NCBI GenBank assembly: GCA_018716485.1
Contig: DVJY01000037.1
Location: forward strand, 17,961 to 81,960
Length of the DNA: 64,000 nucleotides
Direction of reading: 5' to 3'
Source of the DNA: Candidatus Scybalocola faecipullorum
GTDB lineage: Bacteria; Bacillota; Clostridia; Lachnospirales; Lachnospiraceae
Shown: one piece after another, positions 43,729 through 51,596 of the stretch
How positions within the stretch are numbered: the stretch's first letter is position 1
Layout: every line of letters begins with the position of its first letter
Notes under the pieces: generated by a model
What the model saw: only the letters and a program-made list of their open reading frames with translations
What the model was told of the DNA's origin: nothing
Databases searched by the model: none
Made by a program: the position numbers and the translations under genes

Positions 43729-44769
43729 TTAAAGGACTTTTTTCAGTTTAATTGATGTCGGACTGTACAGCTTAATCGGCCGTCTTTCCATCGTAAAATA
43801 GCCTTTTTCATAGTCAACCTCAAACTCTGTCATACTGTCAGATTCCTGATTGACACAAAGGAAATTCTTTCCGTCCGGCGCAAGTAAAATATCTTTCGGA
43901 TATTCGCCGCTGATCGGAAGCACGCATACACGCGTCATTTTCTTCGTCTCCGGATCAATCTCAAAAATAGCTACGCTGTTGTTTCCTGAATTTGAAACAT
44001 AAAGATATCTGTCATCCGGCGTAAGTTTCAATGTTACTGCATTGCTGTAGCCATCCCATTTTTCCGGGAGTGTCGGCATCGACTGGAGTTCTGTAAATTT
44101 GCCGTTCTCTGCATCATAAGCATACTGATTGACAACATTTGTATTTTCAAAGGTCAGATAAGCATATTTGCCGTCGTTGGAGAAAAGCATGTGCTTCGGA
44201 CCGCTGCCCAGTTCACAGCGCAGAATACCCTGAAGTCTGATCTTTCCGTTTTTATGGTTAAACTCATAAATCTTTACCTGATCCATACCGATATCTACGC
44301 TGAATACAAATTTTTCATCCGGGGAAAACAGCGCGCAGTTAACATGGCAAAGATAGTGCCGTCCCGCATCGCTGCCAAGGCCTTTCATAAACACTTCGTC
44401 TGTCACTTCACCCACAGTGCCGTCACGGTTGATTTTTAAAACAGTCATCTTACCGTCATGGTATCCGGCAGCAACAAGGTACTTATTCTTTTTATCGACA
44501 GATAAAAAACATGGGCGAAGCCCGTTCACTGAAGCCTTATTTAATAATTCAAGACCGCCGTTGTCCAGCGCGCGAAATGCGGCAACACCTTCATCACATG
44601 ATGTGTACAAAAACTTCTGATTATGTGAAAGCGTCACATAAGAAGGGTTGTTAATTTCAACAACTACCCTTTTTTTGAAGTTAAAATTTGCATCCACATC
44701 ATAGATCGACAGACCTTTACTTTTACCCCTTGTATAGGATCCCACATAGGCTACATATTTATCAGCCAT
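43729..44769 (-). CDS. Seven-bladed beta-propeller lactonase family protein (YkgB-like)
   Basis: A 346-residue protein of the lactonase/6-phosphogluconolactonase beta-propeller family (PF10282). It starts YVAYVGSYTRGKSKGLSIY and repeats blade motifs such as PSYVTLSHNQKFLYTSCDEG, GSGPKHMLFSNDGKYAYLTF, LTPDDRYLYVSNSGNNSVAIF and YPKDILLAPDGKNFLCVNQE. The motif CHVNCALFSPDEKFVFSVDIG carries residues near the presumed active site. The substrate could be 6-phosphogluconolactone, but family members vary. It begins 21 bases after trpS and probably shares its transcript. Confidence 0.85.
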   Translation of the reverse strand: MADKYVAYVGSYTRGKSKGLSIYDVDANFNFKKRVVVEINNPSYVTLSHNQKFLYTSCDEGVAAFRALDNGGLELLNKASVNGLRPCFLSVDKKNKYLVAAGYHDGKMTVLKINRDGTVGEVTDEVFMKGLGSDAGRHYLCHVNCALFSPDEKFVFSVDIGMDQVKIYEFNHKNGKIRLQGILRCELGSGPKHMLFSNDGKYAYLTFENTNVVNQYAYDAENGKFTELQSMPTLPEKWDGYSNAVTLKLTPDDRYLYVSNSGNNSVAIFEIDPETKKMTRVCVLPISGEYPKDILLAPDGKNFLCVNQESDSMTEFEVDYEKGYFTMERRPIKLYSPTSIKLKKVL

Positions 44770-44790
44770 CTTTTATTCCTCCTTTACAGC

Positions 44791-45795
44791 TTACCGTACG
44801 CGTACAGGAAAGCCTACCTTCTTCTGAACTTTTCTCAGCGTTTTTGCCGCATAATAATTTGCTTTTTCCGCATTTGACTTTATGACGCCATCCAAGTAAT
44901 CTTTATTTTTAATAAGATCCGAATGACGCTTCTGAATCGGTTCGAGGCACGCCACAACAGCCTCCCCGACTTCTTCCTTAAGTTTTGCATATCCTTTGCC
45001 TTCAAAGGAAGCTACAGCTTCCTGCTCGCCGATGCCTGTCGTCGCCATATAAATATCAAGAAGATTTTTAATCTCCGGCTTCTGCTCTGTATAAATAATC
45101 TTTGTATCCGAATCTGTAACCGCCCTCTTGAATTTGCGCATGATCACTTCCGGCGCATCCAGCAAATAGATGCTGGCATTTGGATTTTCATCGGACTTTG
45201 ACATCTTCTTGGACGCATCCTGAAGACTCATGATTCTGGCTCCGCTTTTTCCGTAATACGCTTCAGGAATCGTAAATACATCGCCGTAAATATGATTAAA
45301 CCGAAGCGCTATATCTCTTGTCAGTTCCAAATGCTGCCGCTGATCATCACCAACCGGCACAACATCGGTCTGATAAAGCAGAATATCCGCGGCCATCAAT
45401 ACAGGATAAGTAAATAATCCCGCGTTAATGTTATCCGCATGTTTTGCCGCCTTATCTTTAAACTGTGTCATGCGGCTGAGTTCACCCATATATGTATAGC
45501 AGCTGAGAATCCATGAAAGTTCTGCATGGCCGCTGACATGTGACTGATAATAGATACAGTTTTTCTCCGGGTCAAGACCTGCCGCAATATAAAGAGCCAG
45601 AAGATTTCTCGCTCTTTGCCTTAACTCTGTCGGATTTTGCCGAACTGTGATTGAATGCAGATCTACGACTGAAAAAAAGCACTGGTACTCATCGCTTAAA
45701 TGCACCCAGTTTTTCAAAGCGCCAAGATAATTTCCGAGCGTCAGCTGCCCTGTTGCCTGCATACCGCTGAAAAGCGTCTTTTTTCCGTCTAACAT
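44791..45795 (-). CDS. trpS: Tryptophanyl-tRNA synthetase
   Basis: A class Ic synthetase of 334 residues. The HIGH-equivalent is GQLTLGNYLGALKNW near residue 14, and the KMSKS loop is DASKKMSKSDENPNAS near 195. YQSHVSGHAELSWILSC and VPVGDDQRQHLELTRDIA are typical. TAGGAGGAACAGC precedes ATG 45795; an in-frame ATG at 45816 is less suitable. The 5' region is about 40 bases from the predicted promoter, too short for a T-box, unlike pheST. Confidence 0.97.
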   Translation of the reverse strand: MLDGKKTLFSGMQATGQLTLGNYLGALKNWVHLSDEYQCFFSVVDLHSITVRQNPTELRQRARNLLALYIAAGLDPEKNCIYYQSHVSGHAELSWILSCYTYMGELSRMTQFKDKAAKHADNINAGLFTYPVLMAADILLYQTDVVPVGDDQRQHLELTRDIALRFNHIYGDVFTIPEAYYGKSGARIMSLQDASKKMSKSDENPNASIYLLDAPEVIMRKFKRAVTDSDTKIIYTEQKPEIKNLLDIYMATTGIGEQEAVASFEGKGYAKLKEEVGEAVVACLEPIQKRHSDLIKNKDYLDGVIKSNAEKANYYAAKTLRKVQKKVGFPVRVR

Positions 45796-45837
45796 GCTGT
45801 TCCTCCTATAAATCATCCGAATATTATGACTAGTTTT

Positions 45838-45866
45838 AGTTTATCATAAGCCTCCCCATTGTTCAA
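45838..45866 (-). promoter_or_regulatory. Promoter of trpS
   Basis: Minus-strand TTGAAC (45861-45866), 17 bases, TAAACT (45838-45843). Confidence 0.6.
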
Positions 45867-45905
45867 GACTTATTGACTCAATCCAAATGCAAAATGCACC
45901 TGAAT

Positions 45906-46385
45906 TCAGGCATCATACGGTTTGCAAGCATCAATCCACGCCTGGGCATGACTGTATTTTTCCAATTCACTGCACGCCAGTTCAATGGCCGAATTTGAAC
46001 TTCCGGCAGCCGGAAATACTGTCTCAAACCGCTGCATTGATATATCCAGATAAGTTTTCACCTGAGTCGGATTAGCAAACGGGCATACACCGCCCGGCGC
46101 ATGTCCGGTCAACTTCTCAACATCATCGTGTGCGACCATTTTCGCCTTAAATCCAAAATATTTTTTAAACTTGCTGTTATCAATCTTCATATCCCCGGCT
46201 GTCACAATTAAAAATGCAGCCTGCATATCTTTCGTATAAAAAGACAGAGTTTTCGCAATTCTGGCCGCCTGTGTACCTACTGCTTCCGCAGCTTTTTCCA
46301 CAGTCGCACTGGATACAGCAAACTCCATCACATCATTTTCCCTGCCATATTGTTTAAAAAATTCACGCACTTTATCGATTGCCAT
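45906..46385 (-). CDS. YbaK/EbsC-type aminoacyl-tRNA deacylase
   Basis: A 159-residue protein of the YbaK/ProXp fold that hydrolyses mischarged aminoacyl-tRNA. Family features: AARIAKTLSFY near 38-50 with the conserved Lys, AAFLIVTAGDMKIDNSKFKK, and the GHAPGGVCPFAN segment lining the active site. The C-terminus (CSELEKYSHAQAWIDAC) fits this group. GAAGGATTTACA precedes ATG 46385; the open frame continues upstream through a hairpin and is unlikely to be translated. Its exact tRNA target cannot be named from sequence. Confidence 0.9.
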   Translation of the reverse strand: MAIDKVREFFKQYGRENDVMEFAVSSATVEKAAEAVGTQAARIAKTLSFYTKDMQAAFLIVTAGDMKIDNSKFKKYFGFKAKMVAHDDVEKLTGHAPGGVCPFANPTQVKTYLDISMQRFETVFPAAGSSNSAIELACSELEKYSHAQAWIDACKPYDA

Positions 46386-46411
46386 TGTAAATCCTTCTTT
46401 CGTCTGAAACA

Positions 46412-46429
46412 GGGCCGCCCCCGGCGGCC
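46412..46429 (-). terminator. GC-rich hairpin between the 59-residue gene and YbaK gene
   Basis: GGGCCGCC and GGCGGCCC pair perfectly around a two-base loop. The following T-tract is weak, so partial termination is likely at most. Confidence 0.45.
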
Positions 46430-46434
46430 CCGCA

Positions 46435-46614
46435 TTACTGTATATCTTTTTTATACTGATCTTTCGGCGGAAAATCTCCGATATAAAGCCCCGAATGATC
46501 ATCTTCTACTGTCGTCTCCGTATTCTGCATGACAAGCGGTTCCAAAGGATCTGTCAGATGTCCGGCCCTTGGAAACCAATGCATCATATGATTTTTATCT
46601 TCTCTGCCAATCAT
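46435..46614 (-). CDS. Unrecognised 59-residue protein
   Basis: A short open frame with a strong ribosome site (TGGAGGGATAAA directly before ATG 46614). The sequence runs MIGREDKNHMMHWFPRAGHL, then TDPLEPLVMQNTETTVEDDH and SGLYIGDFPPKDQYKKDIQ. It is acidic, proline-containing, and has no membrane segment or cysteines. I do not recognise it. It lies between luxS (65 bases upstream) and the YbaK gene on the same strand. The good ribosome site and composition suggest a real gene, but coding status is not proved. Confidence 0.55.
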   Translation of the reverse strand: MIGREDKNHMMHWFPRAGHLTDPLEPLVMQNTETTVEDDHSGLYIGDFPPKDQYKKDIQ

Positions 46615-46679
46615 TTTATCCCTCCAGTGTTTTATTTCATCAATCTGTGTCACTGTCAGGATATCCCGATTATCAGAAA

Positions 46680-47171
46680 TTATGTATCCGATGCGCAAGG
46701 ATAAAACAGCCGGTCCGGCGTAATATACTCAAGCACTTCTATTAAATATTTGTTTGCGGCATATTTTGCCATATTCAAATTCATGTCCAAATAATTGCCG
46801 CAGTCCTTCGCACATGCGCCCGGAATCTCTCCCTCAAAATCACGGATAAATTCAAACATTTCTGTCACAAGCCCTACAATATCTTTTGACAAAAGATCTC
46901 CGGTCAGCAGTAAATAAAACCCGGTCCTGCATCCCATCGGTCCGAAATAAATCGTCCGGTCTTTATATTCGGGATGATTTCTTAAAAAGGTCGCTCCAAG
47001 ATGCTCAATGGCATGTACTTGAGCTGTATCCATCACCGGTTCAAAGTTGGGGCGTGTCATCCTCAGATCAAATGTTGTTATTGTTTGACAGCCTATACGG
47101 TCTTTTCTTGATACATAAATGCCCGGCAGTAATTTTAAATGATCTATTGTAAAACTCGCAATTTTTTCCAT
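46680..47171 (-). CDS. luxS: S-ribosylhomocysteine lyase
   Basis: A 163-residue iron/zinc enzyme that splits S-ribosylhomocysteine into homocysteine and the AI-2 precursor DPD. Metal ligands are His53, His57 ([14 protein letters not shown]) and Cys124 ([10 protein letters not shown]); the catalytic Cys81 is in [19 protein letters not shown] favours ATG 47171 over ATG 47177. It lies downstream of the degenerate GlgX-type gene and traX on the same strand with short gaps. The reason for this association is not evident. Confidence 0.96.
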   Translation of the reverse strand: MEKIASFTIDHLKLLPGIYVSRKDRIGCQTITTFDLRMTRPNFEPVMDTAQVHAIEHLGATFLRNHPEYKDRTIYFGPMGCRTGFYLLLTGDLLSKDIVGLVTEMFEFIRDFEGEIPGACAKDCGNYLDMNLNMAKYAANKYLIEVLEYITPDRLFYPCASDT

Positions 47172-47187
47172 AATCATTTCCCTTTCG

Positions 47188-47865
47188 CTAAATAAATATT
47201 ATATGCTGCAGCTGCGCCGCAGCCGCAAGCAGCAGTAAATGTACCGGATAAAATAAATAAAATCCCCACTGCACTGCTTTTGCCGAATAACCTTTTTCCC
47301 CGTTGTAAAACCATATTAAAATCATGGCTGATGCGCCAAACCACTGATTGGCAGGCATAATGCCGAATAAAAGCAGTATCAGCAGCGACTTTATGACCTT
47401 TGATGAACGGAACATATAAAAAATATAAATAACCGCAATGCCCTCCCAGCCGTAATCGGCCCGCAAAAGCCAAGACAGTGCCGCGCCGGCGGCAAAAACA
47501 GCCATCTGCGCTAGCGCCGCATTGCTGATATCTGTAATATGCAGCTTTATTTTTTGGCCCGCATCAATACAAAGAAGCCCGATCAGCAGCGTCAGAAAAA
47601 TATTTTGAGCGCCGGGCCAGAAAAATGTCCCATAAAAAGCGATATCGAAAGGTATTTCAGAAAGCACTGCAAATAATCCGATTCTCAGCGCATACCTTCT
47701 GCTGTTTTTTGTGTGTACGGCCCCTTCCGCAAGGAGAAATGCAAACAGCGGAAAAGCCAGTCTTCCCGCATAAGTCATCCATACAGCTTCCGGGAACAAA
47801 ATACGCCCGGCATGATCCAGCAGCATCGATAACGCCGCAATCATTTTAAGACTCAGGCTGCTCAT
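47188..47865 (-). CDS. TraX family membrane protein
   Basis: A 225-residue polytopic membrane protein with the TraX pattern: [19 protein letters not shown] at the N-terminus, [49 protein letters not shown] and [16 protein letters not shown] at the end. TraX of the F plasmid acetylates pilin, while chromosomal relatives are acyltransferase-3-like and of unknown substrate. GAGGATTGAAC precedes ATG 47865, which overlaps the end of the GlgX-type gene by 20 bases. luxS follows by 16 bases. Confidence 0.87.
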   Translation of the reverse strand: MSSLSLKMIAALSMLLDHAGRILFPEAVWMTYAGRLAFPLFAFLLAEGAVHTKNSRRYALRIGLFAVLSEIPFDIAFYGTFFWPGAQNIFLTLLIGLLCIDAGQKIKLHITDISNAALAQMAVFAAGAALSWLLRADYGWEGIAVIYIFYMFRSSKVIKSLLILLLFGIMPANQWFGASAMILIWFYNGEKGYSAKAVQWGFYLFYPVHLLLLAAAAQLQHIIFI

Positions 47866-49684
47866 GTTCAATCCTCGTCCGGCTGACAAAAACAGCTACT
47901 GATCTTGGCGCCATTTCGCATGACGTCACAAACTCTCCTGTCACCATGCGGCCTGTCGTATCTTCCTCACATACCCATGAAAGTGTTTTTGGAAGTATCG
48001 GAAGATGCACTTCCTTTGACTCCCAATGCATATTATATGCAACATATATAAAATCATCCTCTGCGCCTTCAAAATGGGCATATTTGCCGCAGTACATCGT
48101 TCCCATGAAACGGCTTTTTTCGGAAAGTTCCGGTTTCCACGGCAGTGTGCCGTGCATTGAAAAGTCCGGATAACCGCAGCTTAAATAATCCATCATGCGC
48201 AGCGGTTTTTCCATATGCATCATCGGATGACTTTTTCTGAATACGATCAAACGGCGCACCATATCAAGCATCGCTCTGTTTTTTCGCATTTTAGACCAGT
48301 CGATCCATGAAATTTCATTGTCCTGACAGTATGGATTATTATTGCCCTGCTGTGTATGGCCGAATTCATCGCCGGCATAAATCAGTGGAATGCCCTGATT
48401 GATCAAAATAAACATCCATGCATTTCTTATCTGCTGTTTTCTCAAGTCCAGCACTTTCCGGCGTTTTGTCTCTCCTTCTGTACCGCAGTTCCAGCTGTAA
48501 TTATAATCTGTGCCGTCTTTGTTATTTTCTTTATTTGCTTCATTATGTTTCTCATCATAGGTAACCATATCCCACAGGCGCATGCCGTTATGATTGGCTA
48601 AATAACGTACAAACGAAACTGACCGTCCGTTGGCTCTGAGCAAATTTGAAAAATACTCAGTCATATTCCCGTCGCCCTTTAAGAACCGTCTGCAGCACAC
48701 TTCATACTCATCATGATAAACTGCCAAATGTTTATATCCGGCCGGCAAATGTATGTTTTTACTGTCATCAATATTAAAATACTCCCCGAACAGTTTTACT
48801 CTTGCCAGTACCGGGTCTGTGACGATCAAATCCAGCGGCACGCAGGCACTGTTGATATGAAAACCGTCGACATGGTATTCTTCTGCCCAGTACCTCAGGC
48901 AAGCTGCGATCAAATTTTTATTCGTATCTTCTTCAAATGAAAATTCCATCACAACTTCTATACCTGCTTCATGCAATGTTCTGACCATCTTTTTAAATTC
49001 CTCCTGAGGGCACGGTCCTGCCGCGTAAGCTGCTTTGGGTGCAAAATAAAACGCTCTGCCGTATCCCCAGTAATTCATCTTGTATGACTCCGGCTGTTTC
49101 CCCGGTATGACATAAAGATTTTCATTTTCCGCAGTCATTTCATCAAATTCTGCCGCCGGCATCAGTTCGACACAGTTGACGCCCAGACTTTTAAGATAGC
49201 CGGCTTTTTCAGCCACCCCCAAAAAAGTGCCGGGGTGACGCACTTTTGATGTGGGATGCTGGGTAAATCCCCTGACATGAAGCTTATACATCACAAGGTC
49301 ATGACACGGAATTTCCAAAGGCCTGTCTTCTTTCCAGTCAAATTTTTTGTTCCAGTAACAATATGTTTTTTCCGGTCTTGCCTCTCCCCAAACAGAAGCC
49401 GATGCCAGTCCCCTTGCATAATTGTCTCTCAGCCGGATACTCCCTGCAATATATTCGTATTCAAAGTAGCTTTCTCTGAGTCTGACAGTAACCGCAAAAA
49501 CGTCTCCGATCACATGATATTCATGCATAGGAATTTCATAAATTTGCGCTGCCGTCGTAATTTTTAATATAAATGGTTCCCGTAAATCTACTGCAATTGC
49601 AAAATTCATGCCCCGCTCTGTTTTGCTGACTCCCAGCGGCCATGCGTTGCCTTTTTGAACTTCTAAGTTTTTTTCAATTTTCAA
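47846..49684 (-). CDS. GlgX/pullulanase-like protein with degenerate active site
   Basis: A 612-residue GH13-type protein with an N-terminal CBM48-like region (about 15-100) and a GH13 barrel (from LVMYKLHVRGFTQHPTS). It aligns along its length with the intact paralogue at 51597-53777. The nucleophile position reads VDGFHINSA (Asn278) where the paralogue has VDGFRFDLA, region IV reads LANHNGMRLWD where the paralogue has LTCHDGFTLYD (Asp to Asn366), and region I (VVMEFSFEED) lacks the usual DVVFNH. The acid/base Glu may survive (FGEYFNI, Glu301). Loss of two of three catalytic acids predicts no hydrolysis, so a glycan-binding or regulatory role is possible. It starts at TTG 49684 behind AGAGGGAG. 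Confidence 0.85.
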   Translation of the reverse strand: MKIEKNLEVQKGNAWPLGVSKTERGMNFAIAVDLREPFILKITTAAQIYEIPMHEYHVIGDVFAVTVRLRESYFEYEYIAGSIRLRDNYARGLASASVWGEARPEKTYCYWNKKFDWKEDRPLEIPCHDLVMYKLHVRGFTQHPTSKVRHPGTFLGVAEKAGYLKSLGVNCVELMPAAEFDEMTAENENLYVIPGKQPESYKMNYWGYGRAFYFAPKAAYAAGPCPQEEFKKMVRTLHEAGIEVVMEFSFEEDTNKNLIAACLRYWAEEYHVDGFHINSACVPLDLIVTDPVLARVKLFGEYFNIDDSKNIHLPAGYKHLAVYHDEYEVCCRRFLKGDGNMTEYFSNLLRANGRSVSFVRYLANHNGMRLWDMVTYDEKHNEANKENNKDGTDYNYSWNCGTEGETKRRKVLDLRKQQIRNAWMFILINQGIPLIYAGDEFGHTQQGNNNPYCQDNEISWIDWSKMRKNRAMLDMVRRLIVFRKSHPMMHMEKPLRMMDYLSCGYPDFSMHGTLPWKPELSEKSRFMGTMYCGKYAHFEGAEDDFIYVAYNMHWESKEVHLPILPKTLSWVCEEDTTGRMVTGEFVTSCEMAPRSVAVFVSRTRIEHEQPES

Positions 49685-49782
49685 GTATTCTCCCTCTTTT
49701 CTGACAAAATGTCGAGCAAGGTCGTTACTGCACGCTGCAGTAAATGCTTCATTTTAATTATACCGCATGTCCATCGTATTGA

Positions 49783-51582
49783 CTAGGAATTTTTCTGTTC
49801 CTGTATTTTTTGATACAATTCATTTAAATAAACCCACCGATCCATTTTTTCTTCTAAAGCTTTCTCGGCGGCTTCCTTTTGAGTCATCAATTCAAACAGC
49901 TTGGCGGAATTAGTAGCGTTTAACTCCATATCCTTTTCCAATGCGCCAACCTTCTGTTCCAATGCTTCGATATCTTCATCTATTGTCTCAAATTCTTTCT
50001 GCTGCGCATATGTAAATTTAAGTTTTTCCGGACGGTTCCGTACCCTTGCGGTGTTTTTTGCTTTTTCCGATTCTGGTTTCTGCCCCTGAACATCAGCCTC
50101 AGCTTTTTGACGCCGCTGCTTTGCTTCCAAATAATCGGTATAGCCGCCTTCATACTGCACAAGTTTTCCGCTTCCGTCAAATTCAAAAATACGGTCCGCA
50201 ACATTATCCAGAAAATATCTGTCATGAGACACCGTCACTACAATACCCGAAAAATCATTGAGATAATCTTCCAGAACCGTCAGGGTGGCAATATCCACAT
50301 TGTTTGACGGTTCATCTAAAATCAGCACATTAGCTCCGCCAATAAGCACAGACAGCAGATACAGACGTCTCTTTTCGCCGCCGGAAAGCTTATCTACAGG
50401 CGAATACTGCATATCCGGCGTAAATAAAAACTGTTCCAGAATCTTGGAAGCGCTGATTCTTCCCTCACTTGTCTGCACAAACTCGGCAATGTTCCGAATA
50501 TAATCAATCACCCTGATCTGCGAATCCATATCCGGTTCCTCCTGAGCCAGATAACCGATTTTAATTGTTTCTCCGATATCAACTGTGCCGGAATCAGGTG
50601 TCTCAATTCCTGCCATTATTTTAAGCAGCGTTGATTTCCCGCAGCCATTTGGTCCGATAATCCCCAGCTTTTGGTTTTTAAGTACAATATATGTAAAATC
50701 ATCAATCAGTTTTTTCTCTCCATAAGACTTACTTACATGGTTAAGTTCAATTGTTTTTTTGCCCATACGCTTCCCGACAGCAGCATCCATGACAAGATTT
50801 TGCTCTTGGGCTGCACCGCCGCCGTTTTTCAGCTTTTCTAAACGTTCCAGACGCGCTTTTTGCTTTGTACTTCTGGCACGGCAGCCCCGTTTTGCCCACT
50901 CCAGCTCCATTCGCAGCAAACTCTGCCGTTTGCGCTCCGTCGCCAGTGCCATTTCTTCCCGCTGGACTTTCATTTCCAAAAATTTTGAATAATTTGCCTC
51001 ATAGCTGTAAATATTTCCCCCACTGACTTCCCATATCTTATTGGAGACTTTATCCAGAAAATACCGGTCGTGAGTCACCATCACTACAGCGCCTCTGAAA
51101 CTTTTCAGATAATCTTCAAGCCACTCGATCATTTCTTCATCCAAATGGTTGGTCGGTTCATCCAGTAAAAGTACATCAAATGTGCCTGCAAGCACCTTAG
51201 CCATCGCTGTTTTTCTGCGCTGTCCGCCGGACATTTGCGCCAGCGGCATTGAAAAGTCTGTAATCCCAAGTTTCGTCAGATAGCTCTCAACCTGCCAGCG
51301 ATTTTCCGCAGCGTCTGCAAAGGCATAATCTCCTACTGTTCCACCGTCAGGGAACTTGGGATTTTGAGCCAGATAGGCTATTGTCAAACCATTCTGACAG
51401 ACAACCTGCCCTTCATCCGGCGTTTCCAATCCCGCAATCATTTTCAGCAATGTCGTTTTCCCGACACCGTTGACACCTACAATACCGATTTTATCACTGT
51501 TTGAAACGCCGCATGACGCATCCTCAAAAATAATTTTCTCTCCGTAAGTTTTGCTGATATGTTCAATATTAATAATGTTCAT
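49783..51582 (-). CDS. ABC-F family ATPase (Uup-like)
   Basis: A 599-residue protein with two ATP-binding domains and no membrane part. NBD1: Walker A GVNGVGKTT at 36-44, signature LAQMSGGQRRKTAMA, Walker B LLLDEPTNHLD. NBD2: GPNGCGKST, LSGGEKRRLYLL, LILDEPSNNVD. The interdomain linker is Arg/Lys-rich (RMELEWAKRGCRARSTKQKA) as in the Uup/ABC-F group, and the C-terminus is a coiled coil (EDIEALEQKVGALEKDMEL). Such proteins act on ribosomes or DNA intermediates. AAAGGACAGAAA precedes ATG 51582. It starts 14 bases after glgX, with which it likely shares a transcript. Confidence 0.9.
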   Translation of the reverse strand: MNIINIEHISKTYGEKIIFEDASCGVSNSDKIGIVGVNGVGKTTLLKMIAGLETPDEGQVVCQNGLTIAYLAQNPKFPDGGTVGDYAFADAAENRWQVESYLTKLGITDFSMPLAQMSGGQRRKTAMAKVLAGTFDVLLLDEPTNHLDEEMIEWLEDYLKSFRGAVVMVTHDRYFLDKVSNKIWEVSGGNIYSYEANYSKFLEMKVQREEMALATERKRQSLLRMELEWAKRGCRARSTKQKARLERLEKLKNGGGAAQEQNLVMDAAVGKRMGKKTIELNHVSKSYGEKKLIDDFTYIVLKNQKLGIIGPNGCGKSTLLKIMAGIETPDSGTVDIGETIKIGYLAQEEPDMDSQIRVIDYIRNIAEFVQTSEGRISASKILEQFLFTPDMQYSPVDKLSGGEKRRLYLLSVLIGGANVLILDEPSNNVDIATLTVLEDYLNDFSGIVVTVSHDRYFLDNVADRIFEFDGSGKLVQYEGGYTDYLEAKQRRQKAEADVQGQKPESEKAKNTARVRNRPEKLKFTYAQQKEFETIDEDIEALEQKVGALEKDMELNATNSAKLFELMTQKEAAEKALEEKMDRWVYLNELYQKIQEQKNS

Positions 51583-51596
51583 TTTCTGTCCTTTCC

